DNA of 64,000 nucleotides, taken from contig JADNRX010000213.1 of NCBI GenBank assembly GCA_015501595.1, forward strand, positions 1 to 64,000. The letters run 5' to 3'. Each line of letters starts with the position of its first letter. The first letter of the stretch is position 1. The DNA is from Hymenopellis radicata. Taxonomy: Eukaryota > Basidiomycota > Agaricomycetes > Agaricales > Physalacriaceae. The notes beneath the pieces are model-generated. The model did no database searches and was not told the origin of the DNA. It saw only the letters and a program-made list of their open reading frames with translations. Both the position numbers and the translations under genes were made by a program. This document shows positions 45,687 to 56,026 of this stretch, piece after piece.

Positions 45687-47466
45687 ATATACCGGCGATG
45701 ACTCGGAAGACGGGACAAAAACTAGTGAAGAGAGTGAGGATGATGACGAAGGGGAAGATGAGGGCGAGGACGGCGGCGATGATGAGGAGGACGGGGGTGA
45801 GGATGACCAGGCAGGTGGTGAAGACAACACTGGTGGGGATGAAGGAGACACTGAAAGTCAAGGGCCTTACGCAATGGCATACTACCCAGACTGGGTCGGT
45901 ATCGAGCCCGAAAGTGTCGACTTCTCCTTGTTTGATTGGATTGACTTTGCTTTCGCCCTTCCCACTGAAAGCTTCGAGCTGAATTGGGATGACAGTGCGG
46001 CCGTCCTCCTCAAGAAGATTGTAGCCGCCGCGCATAAAGGCATCAAGATTACTATCGGAGGGTGGACACGAAGCAAGTCAGTGTTCCACTTTCAGAAAGT
46101 ACTCAGTACTCATTTTCGTCGCAGACACTTTTCAGCCGCCATGGCCGAATCCGACAGTCGTTCGACCTTTGTCAAAAATATCGTCTCCCTCTATAAAAAG
46201 ATGGGCGTCGACGGCGTTGATATTGACTGGGAGTACCCAGGCCAAAAGGGCGAAGGCAACGAGTTCTCGCCTGACGACACCGCGAACTACCTTCTCTTCC
46301 TGCGTGCTCTACGGAAAGCTCTTCCATCCAAGGCTAAAATTACCGCGGCGGTGACTCCGGAGCCATGGGTCGACGAAACTGGCAGTCCCGCCAAAGGCCT
46401 AAAAGATTTTGCTGAAGTCTTGGATTGGGTTCTAATCATGAACTATGATGTGAACGTCCGTGAGTACTGCTTGAAGTATTTCCTTGTCAACATTTCATAT
46501 TTACTCGAATTTACAGCGCCACAACAGTTTCCAGGACCAAACGCGCCTTTACGCGACGCATGCGGAAACGCGAACAGACCCATGGCGAGCGCTGAAGGCG
46601 GCCTGAAAGCATGGAAAGCAGCGGGATTCCCAGCGAATAAGGTTGCGCTCGGGATTGCTGCGTACGGCTACATTCATAAGTCGGATGCTGAGAAGCTGGA
46701 AATGCGAAGGAGGGTTCCTCGACAAGCCGAGATGATGGAACGGAGGGTGACCAGGACCATACTTCTGAGGATGACACCGCAACGGACGGTTCTGCTGAGG
46801 ACGACGCCACTGACGCTAGTGACGATGATACGGAAGGCGATGAAGATGGAGACGGAGAGACAGATGGAGACAGTGAAAGCACAGATGGAGACGGTGAAAA
46901 CGCAGATGGAGATACCGATGATCCAGACTCGACTGGCGGTGGTGCCGGAACTCTCTCTCCAGACGAAGGAGGAACGTCGCAGATCCAATTCAACGCTCTC
47001 ATCAAACAAGGCGCCTTATCTTCCTCTTTCAAGGGTGCCGGTGAATTCACGCGTCACTGGGACAAATGCTCTCTTACGCCCTTCTTGACCTCCGATGGCA
47101 TTCTGGTGTCGTATGATGATCCCCAGTCTATCAAGATGAAAGGCGCGTATGCGAAGAAGCATGGGATGCTGGGGTTGGGGATGTGGGATATTCACGGTGA
47201 CACGAAGGATTGGGCATTGATGAAGGCGGCTAGGGAGGGATTAGGAATTTCGAATTCTTCCGGAGATACAGATGAAGGGGATGAGACGGATGATGGTGGC
47301 GCGGGTGACGATGATGACGCCGACTCGGATGAAGAGGGTACGATGAAGATGATACGATACTCGCAGACGATGACACAGCACGAGATGGCGGAACGGGCGA
47401 AGATGACAGTACGACTACCGAGGGTGCCACTGATACTGGCAGTGATTCTGCCGATGATCAAGTAGT
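45687..47466 (+). pseudogene. GH18 chitinase-like, copy B: truncated and frame-shifted
   Basis: Homologous to copy A from within its acidic spacer onward. The reading frame is open from about 45,688 through MAYYPDW and the catalytic DGVDIDWE motif, so the active-site half is intact. There is no signal peptide: upstream of 45,687 the sequence is unrelated, with a TAG in frame at 45,678-45,680. Relative to A one base is lost near 46,728, which throws the acidic insert and C-terminal half out of frame; the remainder of the barrel (SDGILVSYDDPQSIKMKGAY...GMWDIHGD) is read in another frame. A second loss near 47,340 shifts the acidic tail. A short deletion also alters the KLSIGGWTG strand to ITIGGWTR. 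Probably a non-functional copy, unless a new 5' exon is spliced on (a TCGTAG acceptor lies exactly at the boundary). Confidence 0.85.
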
Positions 47467-47846
47467 GTAGGGAGGCAGTAGGCCTTGCTAATAAGATTAT
47501 TACCAAATCATTGGTGCCCGCGATGCAGAACTCTGCTTTGCTCTGAGTCTGTCATACATTACGCGTGATAAATGCGCACGGACTCAAAGAAGGGGACAAA
47601 TACTGGACAATAGAGTAAACAAGAATAAACACTGTTGGGGGTGAGTGGCACGAAGAAGTATGGCATCCCAGCGATTATTGGTAATACTGGCTCATCAGAC
47701 ATGCAGAGCCTCCCCCTAAGCTGTGCGTGGGCGGCAGTTCCCCCGGCGGGGCCGTTTGCCGCGTAGTGTTATTACAACCCAACACGATCAGCGCTGAATA
47801 CCAGAAGTCACTGGGAGAAGTTGAACTTGAAGTGAGTGAAGACGTC
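47467..47846. other. spacer in copy B, no gene
   Basis: Counterpart of 10,640-11,003; no frame of interest. Confidence 0.5.
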
Positions 47847-48290
47847 TTAGGTGTACGCAGCTGTAGTATACCTCTTTGAAGAACAATCCTCAATATCTAG
47901 AACACCTAGACAGCGAAAACACACAGAAGAGGATCCAATACCCAGCATAGTAGAGTGCCACTCCCCCACTCTAGTCTGGCATTCTGATATGCCACAATGG
48001 CGATAATATTCTAGTTCCCCAATTCCAGAAAGGAAGATTCTACATCCCTTGGTAGGACCCGGATGTGGCTGCTCCTGCTCCAATTGGCAGTACTCTAGGA
48101 CCACTGTCGACGGCATTCTCGGTAGAACGCGGAAGTGCTTCCGGAGAAATCTAGTGTTAATGAATTGATCGGCCTCGATACGGTATTTGCCGGTTAAACG
48201 TTGATCTTTCCTCTCAAGGTCTCCAAACGCAAATCCCTCATCTCGTCCCTGTTTCTTCAGGCGAATGAACTCGGAAAGCTTTTTATCTCG
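47847..48290 (-). other. antisense open-frame block, copy B
   Basis: A single frame of about 148 codons (LSEFIRLKKQGRDEGFAFGD ... FLRKHFRVLPRMPSTVVLEYC ... CFRCLGVLDIEDCSSKRY), ending at 47847. In copy A the same region is split by a one-base difference. A second, plus-strand frame (48,201-48,410) differs from its copy-A counterpart by an in-frame three-base gap. No known family, no clear intron or promoter signals; doubtful gene. Confidence 0.3.
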
Positions 48291-48646
48291 TCTTCAAGTA
48301 ACTCTTCCTTCAAGATGCACGAGGGCGGAAGATATCGTTATGGGCAGCGACTCGTCGCTTTCTGCCGCCGCGCTACAATATCCATCTCACTGAATTCATC
48401 CCCGACTTGAATTTGCGTCCAACTTGTTATGGCCCTGAGGGACAATAGAATGATGGGTGACATTATTTATTGTCGTCCCAAAATGGCAATGGACGCCTGC
48501 CCTCCCATTGTGCAGTCCCAAAGACCATCGAAAGTGGACGCGACAACATGACCGATAAATAGGCTGTCGACTGCTTTCCTCTCATTCTTCAATTCCTCAG
48601 CAACTGTATCTTCTTCTCCTTCAGCTATTCCGGTACTTGCACCGAC

Positions 48647-50347
48647 ATGGCCTTTAACTCCGATTCCTCCTCTTTGTCTCAAGACACCAACAACAACGAG
48701 TGCGTTTATCCCAGCTTTCGGATCTATACTCAATATATTAACTCTGCGCCTAGCTCTGATAGTTTCCGGGACTACTCGGACTCGACCTTGGACGCGTTCC
48801 TTGCGTCGCATTACACGAAACCGTGCGGCGGGTTTCTCCTACTCTACCCTTTTAATAATATTCAAGGCCTACAGGATGCCCTCGGAAAACCTTGACCCGC
48901 TCCAAGCTCCCGGCGCAGACGATTTTCGCACTCCGATTGACCTGAGTGCGTTTTTCAAGGATTACAAGTATGTTCATTCTGCCTGAACGTTACAATATCG
49001 TAAAATTTAACTCTATCTTCAGTCCACCCACCGATTTTGAGGCGCCCTTGAACTCCCCAGAACTGTCAAAGTATGTTTACACCCTGCAAACACTCTACAC
49101 TTCTCTCACCTTGCCACCGCAGGATCGACACCTCACTGGTGGATCTCAACCCTCAAGACACCACCGACACAGACACAGACTATCCATCTCAACCTGATTT
49201 CGGTAGCGGCGCGTCGTACGTTGCATTCCCTTACTTTCGGTTATGAGTCTTTCCTGACCCGTCTTCTTTCCGTGTAGCTACTACCAGCCTCAGCCCTTTG
49301 ACGTTGGAGATCAAGTGTCCACCACATCCTACGACGAAAACACACCCCCCTCCTATGTCAACCAAGCATACAACTCTGTCTACGACGTAAACCAGCCGTT
49401 CTCTTCTGTCGCTCCGCTCCCGAGTCAACTTGATTTCACCCAGCCCGCCGACTTCAAATCTGTTGCACCGTACGTCCCCCAAGCGGGGGGTTCATTTGCC
49501 GCGGCCTGGCCTTTGGCATGGTCCGATCAATTCCCTTCAACCCCTACTCCGGCGACTATGCCAAAGTTGCCTTCAGGTTCAAACGGTTTAGCTCCCTCAA
49601 CCCATACATCTTCTGCCTCTCCAGAGGTCGAATCCGCTCCCTCCGTCCCGCTGGCTCACTCGTCTTTGGGATCTACACGTCGGTTAGTCGATATGTTACC
49701 TATGTTCTGCAGCAGATCTCTAATTTAGACCCAGTTCAACCAAGAGGAAAGTTAAAACCCAGGAACCTCACGCCTCAGCTAGGAATAAGCGGGCAAAATG
49801 CTCGATTCCATCCGCCCCGAGTGGACTGAACCCCGCGGTACGCGCCTGGTCAGTTTTATGCTTTTTGCTCTTGCATCCCGAACTAATTATTGTTACCCTC
49901 GACAGCCCTCCCGACTACACCACGAGCTCCCTCCCAGCCAGCGGCCTGAACGCCCTCCGCGCGATCTGCCCCAATAGTACCATCACCGATTGTTACAAAC
50001 TCAAGGTGGACTCGCAGGGCTGCTGCGTGCCGGGCTGTCCTGAAGCGCATGCCCACTATGGCACGCGTGCGGAATTCTGGACACACATGGAGACGCATCC
50101 GGAAATCATGGAGGCCCTGGAGCCTAAGAGTGGCAACATCCATAAATGTCCCATCCAAGGTCCCATCGGGGAATGCCAGCACGAGTATGGAGGCCAGTTT
50201 GGCAAGCGCTCCTTTAAGAAGCACATCGAGAACAAGCATGTCGATATGCATGTTCTCTGCCCATTCTGCTTGTCGAGACAGGCGGTGCAGGAGAACATCG
50301 GGCGCCATTTCGAGAGCTGCAAGGCTTTGCACCCGGCCCCTGCTTAG
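48647..50347 (+). CDS. C2H2-type zinc-finger protein, copy B
   Basis: Same exon plan as the copy at 8029-9845, starting MAFNSDSSSLSQDTN. All splice signals are kept (GTTTCT near 48,832, GTATGT near 48,969 and 49,070, GTACGT near 49,215, then near 49,682 and 49,840), and no frame break is seen. It is shorter in the Tyr/Asn/Gln-rich middle: only about two YxVNQ units remain, against four or five in copy A. The nuclear signal (KRKVK...RNKRAK) and all three zinc modules (VPGCPEAHAHY...HMETH, CQHEYGG...HIENKH, LCPFCLSRQ...HFESC) are intact, with a four-residue insertion before the second. Likely a functional paralogue even though its GH18 partner is broken. Confidence 0.8.
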
Positions 50348-51144
50348 ATGAAGTCGAAGATGGCGAAGTTTTCTGCTATACCATCACAACTCGTTGCTCC
50401 TTTTTTTACTTATTACCACCCCCGCATTCAGTATCATCTTTCTCTTTTATCACAGTTTGTACCGCTAGGATCAGTTTCTTTACCTTTCATCTCTCTGGCA
50501 TCTCTCATCTCTCATCTCATCTCGCATCATCTCTCATCTCATCTTTCTTATCTCATTCATGTAGCGTAGACATGGACATGATACAATTCAGCACTGTACT
50601 TTTACAACCTGATTACGCCTTGATCGAGTCTGCCTAAGGGAGACTGTAACACAGTTCTACCGGGCAAAACTGCCTTTCACCTAGGTCGGCTTCATGGTAT
50701 GGGATGCTCCGAACCGTACGCTCATGATCCTTCACTGGGTGAGGGCCGGCCCTCTTCCTCAATACCCTTGCCAGTATCGAACGCGACAAAAAGAACACTC
50801 TTTTGCTCGAACATCCGGAGAGCCTGCTGAAGCATCAAGAGATCAGTCCGATGCTTTTGGTGATGACGAAGGAACCTGCGGTTGTTTCATCTATCGAATG
50901 CACTCTGACAAGTTGTTATATCAGGATTCTGATATTTCTCCCTTGACTTTCCTCCGAGCTGCGTATTGGGGCGGTCACGTCCGGTCATTGCAAGCGCAGT
51001 TAGTAGTACATGATGAGATTACAATGTTTTCTGATACATACTAGTACAAGGTCCATTTCGAGATTATTCTCCTGGTTAGAGCATACAATTTGTATCTATA
51101 TTTGAATCAGTCTTATATCATCATGTACATGAGCCGCGAGCCAT
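50348..51144. other. 3' flank of copy B and relic region
   Basis: 50,480-50,560 is rich in CATCTC/TCATC repeats. Beyond the duplication end (50,606) a coding-like but broken stretch at about 50,690-50,990 resembles 45,365-45,560. No intact gene. Confidence 0.45.
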
Positions 51145-53904
51145 CTATGCCGACTTCCCAGAGTCCTCTTTCAAGCTGACTATCCTATTCAGAACGAGAT
51201 AATCCCCTTGTTTCCCGACAGCCTCAGCGCCGTCCTCCAAGCACGCAAGCCTCGTATCCTTGTCGACAGCAAAGTACCCAACACGCAATCCCTGGAACCG
51301 AATACACTCATTCCCAATGAGCTGCTCGCTCGATGCATGTGGTGTATCATCATCCGCCGCTACAGGCCCGCTCGCCTTAAGCGCCGCATCAGTCCGCACC
51401 TTGCTCTCCTTCTTAGCCTCAGAGAACATCCGCTTCGCCAGAGACCAGAACCCGACCTCGAGCATCGCATGTCTCTTCACCTCCAGACTATCCGGGTTGA
51501 TGTCCGAGCGGAAATCAGACGGCGGGTTGTCGCTCTTGAACAGCCGGTTGAATATCCTCGTCTCGTCCACTCTGACGGGGCTGCCAGACGCGGGGTGGTC
51601 AGCTACCCATTGGATAAACGCTTTGGGCTTCTTCACAGCGCCCGAATCCTCCAGCCGGCAGGTCAATTCAACGACCTTTCCGGTTGTCGGGTCCTTCCTG
51701 TATGAAGTGCAGGTAATGGGATATGGCGCTTGGAAAAGGCCAACAGTCTTTCCTGGAGCGAGACGGAAGTAATCTTTAGAGTCTTCCTCTCTGAAATCGT
51801 CGGCGTCGATATATATTGTACGTGTGAAAGGTATCGTCGTGGTCCCGAGATCTGGAACTTTGGGATGTAGCGGCTTCGTCACCATCGTCACAGAGTCCTC
51901 CGGTATGTTCTCGATGACGACTTTGAGAGGATCCATGACCATGAGTAACCGCGGCGCGGTTGATTCGAGATATTGACGAACGGTCTGTTCGAAGCGGGAG
52001 ATTTGAATGTTAGAGGCCGCGACGGATACACCGAGATCGCCGACGAAAGCTAAGATAGCGCCAGGCGGTATGCCTCGTCGTCTCAAAGCGATGAGAGTGT
52101 AGAGCCGAGGGTCATCCCAACCGGCAACGAAGCCCTCGTTTACGAGAGCGAGGATTTTGCGCTTGGACATTACGGTGCCCTCAAGACTTAGTCTCCCGTA
52201 TTCCGATTGCCTAGGCTTGTATACCTCCAGTGCGTCGCAAAGCCATTCATATGATTGACGAGAGGCAACGAACTCTGTCGTGCATAGCGAATGTCTGAAG
52301 CAACGTTAGTAATTGCAGGACGTGTACGCAAGTCGCAGACTAACGAGATGTTCTCAAAGCTATCCACTAAGCAGTGAGTGTAGTCGTAAGTAGGGTAGAT
52401 CTTCCACTTGTCACCTGTTCGGTGATGTGGCGTCTCCAAGACCCGATACGCTGTCAGATCCCACATCTGAGGATTCCCATCGCTCAAATCCTGTTTCATC
52501 CTGAGATTAGCCTCTTTTGGTTGATACTTTCCGTCTTTCATATTCTTGAACTCGACAAGCGATTCCTCGATGGGACGATCCCGATGGACGCAGGCTGTGG
52601 GCTGACCATGTCCTCCACCACGGTCGATCTTTATTTGCTCCTCTAAATCCTGCATTTGAGTATAGAAAATCTTAAGACGCTGATAAACTCACGGGTACAG
52701 TGGCAAACATAAGCCTTGTCGCGTTTTATCAGTTCGACGGCAAGATCGTATAATTCGGAGAAGTAGTCGCTGGAGTAGGTGATTTTCCAAGGCTCGAATC
52801 CGAGCCATCGAATGGTCTCCAGTATACTCTCAAAGTACCGCGCTTCCTCCTTTTCGGGGTTGGTGTCATCGTAACGCAGATAGCATTTGCCACCGTGATG
52901 CGCTGCATATCCGAAGTTGACAAAGATAGCTTTCGAGTGGCCAATATGAAGATAACCGTTTGGTTCAGGTGGGAAACGCGTCCAGACCGCGCCTTTCGTG
53001 GCCGCAAGATGGGCGTCGCGAAGATGAGGATGGATTTGGGGATTTCCGCCCGGTTTGTGGAGATTGCCTAGGAAGCCTTCCTCGAAGACAGTCTTTTTCG
53101 AAGTTTCTGGCGAGGGAGTATCTATGGGAGCAGCTACCTTGGCCTTGGGTGCCTCCTTCTTTGCCTCCTGATAACGAGTCTCTTGAGCTCTGATGATGTA
53201 GGCGTGATGATTGTACATACTTTGGATTTTCCCTTAGCAGACTCTTTAGGCCCAAACTTCCCCACAAAGATCTGTTCGACGGTGTTCTTGACATCGACAG
53301 CACTGGCCCATCGCAGATCAGGTGTCGAGCGAATTGAGCTGATTACTGCTCCCAGATTGTTCCATCCAGCCACCGCAGTAGTCGATAAGTAAGTTGAAAC
53401 TTTTTCGCCCAATTCTTCCGGTGTTATGGTGAATCCTAGATCCGTGTTAGCCCAAAGATGATCCCGATTGCAGTCGTGCCTACCAACGCCACATTCCTTG
53501 TCGAATGCTGCAGCATCGACTGGCGCCGGATGCGCTTCAAGGTATTTGGTCGCAGCTGGATGGATGTAAGATCGAGATGGGCGAATAGGTGGCGACGCAC
53601 CCGACACCTGATCCACAGACTTCAGCTTGTCCTCCAAGATCTTGTCAATGATATACTTTTGCTCTGCATCACCAATCGATTCTGATTTCGCCAAGTTCCC
53701 GGATAACGCTGCGACCAAATTGGCGTGTTTCTCGTCAAGACTGCCCTGGTCGCTGACCAAAGAATATTTCTCAATCAGGTCCTTGAGAATAGCAGCGCTT
53801 TTGGGCGATTTGGCAGCTTCGGCGGCCTTCACCTGACTGAGGCCCAGTGATTTGAATAGCGATACGAGTGGATTAGACGAATCTGGCTTGCTAGACGGTG
53901 CCAT
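51145..53904 (-). CDS. GLN4: glutaminyl-tRNA synthetase
   Basis: Start at 53904 ([23 protein letters not shown]), the Met that begins the eukaryotic GlnRS N-terminal domain; a further in-frame Met at 53973 is less likely. Then comes the class I core: [26 protein letters not shown] with the HIGH motif, [20 protein letters not shown], a middle part [23 protein letters not shown] and [17 protein letters not shown], the KMSKS counterpart VMSKRK followed by [23 protein letters not shown], and the two-barrel anticodon-binding region ending at 51145. It charges tRNA-Gln in the cytosol. At least four introns. No frame break seen. Confidence 0.95.
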
Positions 53905-54104
53905 CAATTCGAAGATGGTTGTAAGAGTAAGAGGTGCTATGCTCGAGTCATCTAGACTCCAAACGCGTCTCATGCCACATTCGGCGTGATATAATGGCCA
54001 TCAGAAGTTGGGGCGTATTCGAACATCTATGTATCGGTGTGCTAGTATCACGTAGAGTATCCAATTAGTGTATTATAGGTCTTGCTTTCTCTACCAGATC
54101 TCTA

Positions 54105-55848
54105 TTATGAGTGTACAATTATATCTCCTACATCACCCTTAAGTGTTCTCTTAGGTTTCCCATACGCATCCTTCTTCTTCCCAACAACCTCAACTTCCAT
54201 CGCCCTCGTAGGCTCTAACTCCAACCGCTCATCGAGACGGCCGTCTAGAAACGCGTCGGAGAGACGCGAGATCGAGTCCATGACCTTCAAGGCGGTCTTT
54301 CTTCCAGGTATCAGAGGAAGAACAAGGAAATCAGAAAAATGCGGATGCTGTGATTTCACTGACAGAAGATGAGACTCGCACTTTCGGCAAAGAAGAACGC
54401 GACATACGGAGTGTAAGCAATTTCGCCTTCGGCCCCCACGCATTGACTACACTTGTCAGTCGTTCAAAGTGCTCGTCCCAAAGAGTGAAACCTTGGGAAT
54501 TTATAACCAGGAGGTCAGGAAGTGATTTCGCCTGTTCTTGCGCAGCAAGTGTCTCTTCAGAGGAGGCAGAAGGTGTATTATCCGAAACAACTTTGTAATC
54601 GTCGAGAGGCGTAGGCCCGGGAGAAGGAATTGGGTCGAGCCATGGATCATGTATCAAGGTCTTAGTTACCGGTATCGGCACAGCCCATGAAGGAGGAGGC
54701 ATGGAGAGGATGTAAAACTACGAAATGATGTTAGTTTCGTAAAGCTTTGTTCGAGACCCCCAGATTCGCACCATTGTACATCCTCCAAAGGAATGGCCTG
54801 CCAAGGCGACATTTCGGGAATGCTCTACAAGCGGTTGATCATCACTCGCTGTCCAACTGGACCAATCAATTTCAGAGCTGTCAAGTGTCTCGACCTGGAG
54901 GGGATGGCGGCGATGAAGCATGGACACAAACGTGTGATACACGGTGTAAACCTCATGCCGACGAAATTCCAACTGGTCTTTCCTCAGTGGTAGATAGATT
55001 TCTTCAGATGTCTCCGGTCGCCTATCTCGCCTGTGAGTTCCTGCGTAGACAGTGGTACATGGATAGCTCACTTCAAGTCCTTTTCCGTCATATAATGTAT
55101 AACTCTAGATAGGCGCGACCCGCCTTTATCCCATTCACGCGAGACGCAGCACGGTGACGTGCCATCTCTGTGTTCTATGGCTAAGACGACCCTGCCTGAC
55201 GCGGCCAATCGTGAACATATTTGACTGGCAGCGCTTGTGAGAGACAAAGCTACACGGAGTGTAGGCGACTGACCTGTAGGCCGTGCGACTGCCACCAAGT
55301 CCATGAGAGAATATAACCAAAGGCCAAGACTTTTCTTTCGGCTTCAATAGCGGCGCGTTGGAAAACACAGGAATCTACGCGTGCGGGGGGAATCATGACA
55401 TTGTCGAAAAAAAAAATGAAGCAGAGCTGGGCTAAACCTTAAGTAGGGCTCCGTAGAGGTATACGATAGGTCGCAAGACCCAGCTTGGAATTGATTCTGC
55501 AGTGCTGCGCGTCAGTATGCTCTGTTCCTTGGGTACGTGTGTTATCCACGCACCTGCAAAGATGACGAAACCCTTCAAGCCTTCGTTCAAAGGCCGCAGC
55601 AGCCAATCCACGCCTTTCTGGGGGCCGGTGGCGACGTTTGCGGGGTAGTAAGCGGTAAAGGCGACCTCATCGAGCACGAGAGCGGGCTGTCCGGGACCCA
55701 AAGTTGCAGTGCCAAATGTGACCGATGGCTGCACAGGCGTTGCGAACGTCGTAGAGCCCACCGGATATTTGTTGTCCGGGCACTCGGGGAGGGAGAAGAA
55801 CATTGTTCGCCATGGTGTCAACAACAAACCAACTACTCCTCCCATCAT
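54105..55848 (-). CDS. platelet-activating factor acetylhydrolase-like lipase
   Basis: Start at 55848, or at the Met of MFFSLPECPD. The exons give [80 protein letters not shown] (oxyanion region), VALAGHSFGGCTM with the GxSxG nucleophile Ser, and after the last intron SQHPHFSDFLVLPLIPGRK, where the catalytic His is expected. These are the hallmarks of the PAF-AH / Lp-PLA2 family, alpha/beta hydrolases that release short or oxidised acyl chains from phospholipids. No signal peptide is evident, so it is probably intracellular. Stop at 54105. About six introns. Confidence 0.88.
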
Positions 55849-56026
55849 TCTGTCATCATCAATTACTCATCATGATCTACGATTCGGAGCTAGCCATGAC
55901 GCATGAAGACATTTCTCTTGCGTAGAACACGAATAACAGGAAATCAATCATACATACTGTAGTACAGGACAACTCAAAGACGCATCACCCTCTCTTTGAC
56001 AATGCCTGTCATTTCCAAATCAACGT

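Larger units (their letters stand above)
45687..50606. repeat. inverted segmental duplication, copy B
   Basis: Reverse-orientation copy of 7771-12,862, from TATACCGGCGATGACTCGGA (45,688) to the TTTACA at 50,606. It includes the GH18 body, spacer, zinc-finger gene and its 3' flank. It lacks the GH18 promoter and signal-peptide exon and has a deletion in the YDVNQ-repeat part of the zinc-finger gene. Confidence 0.92.
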
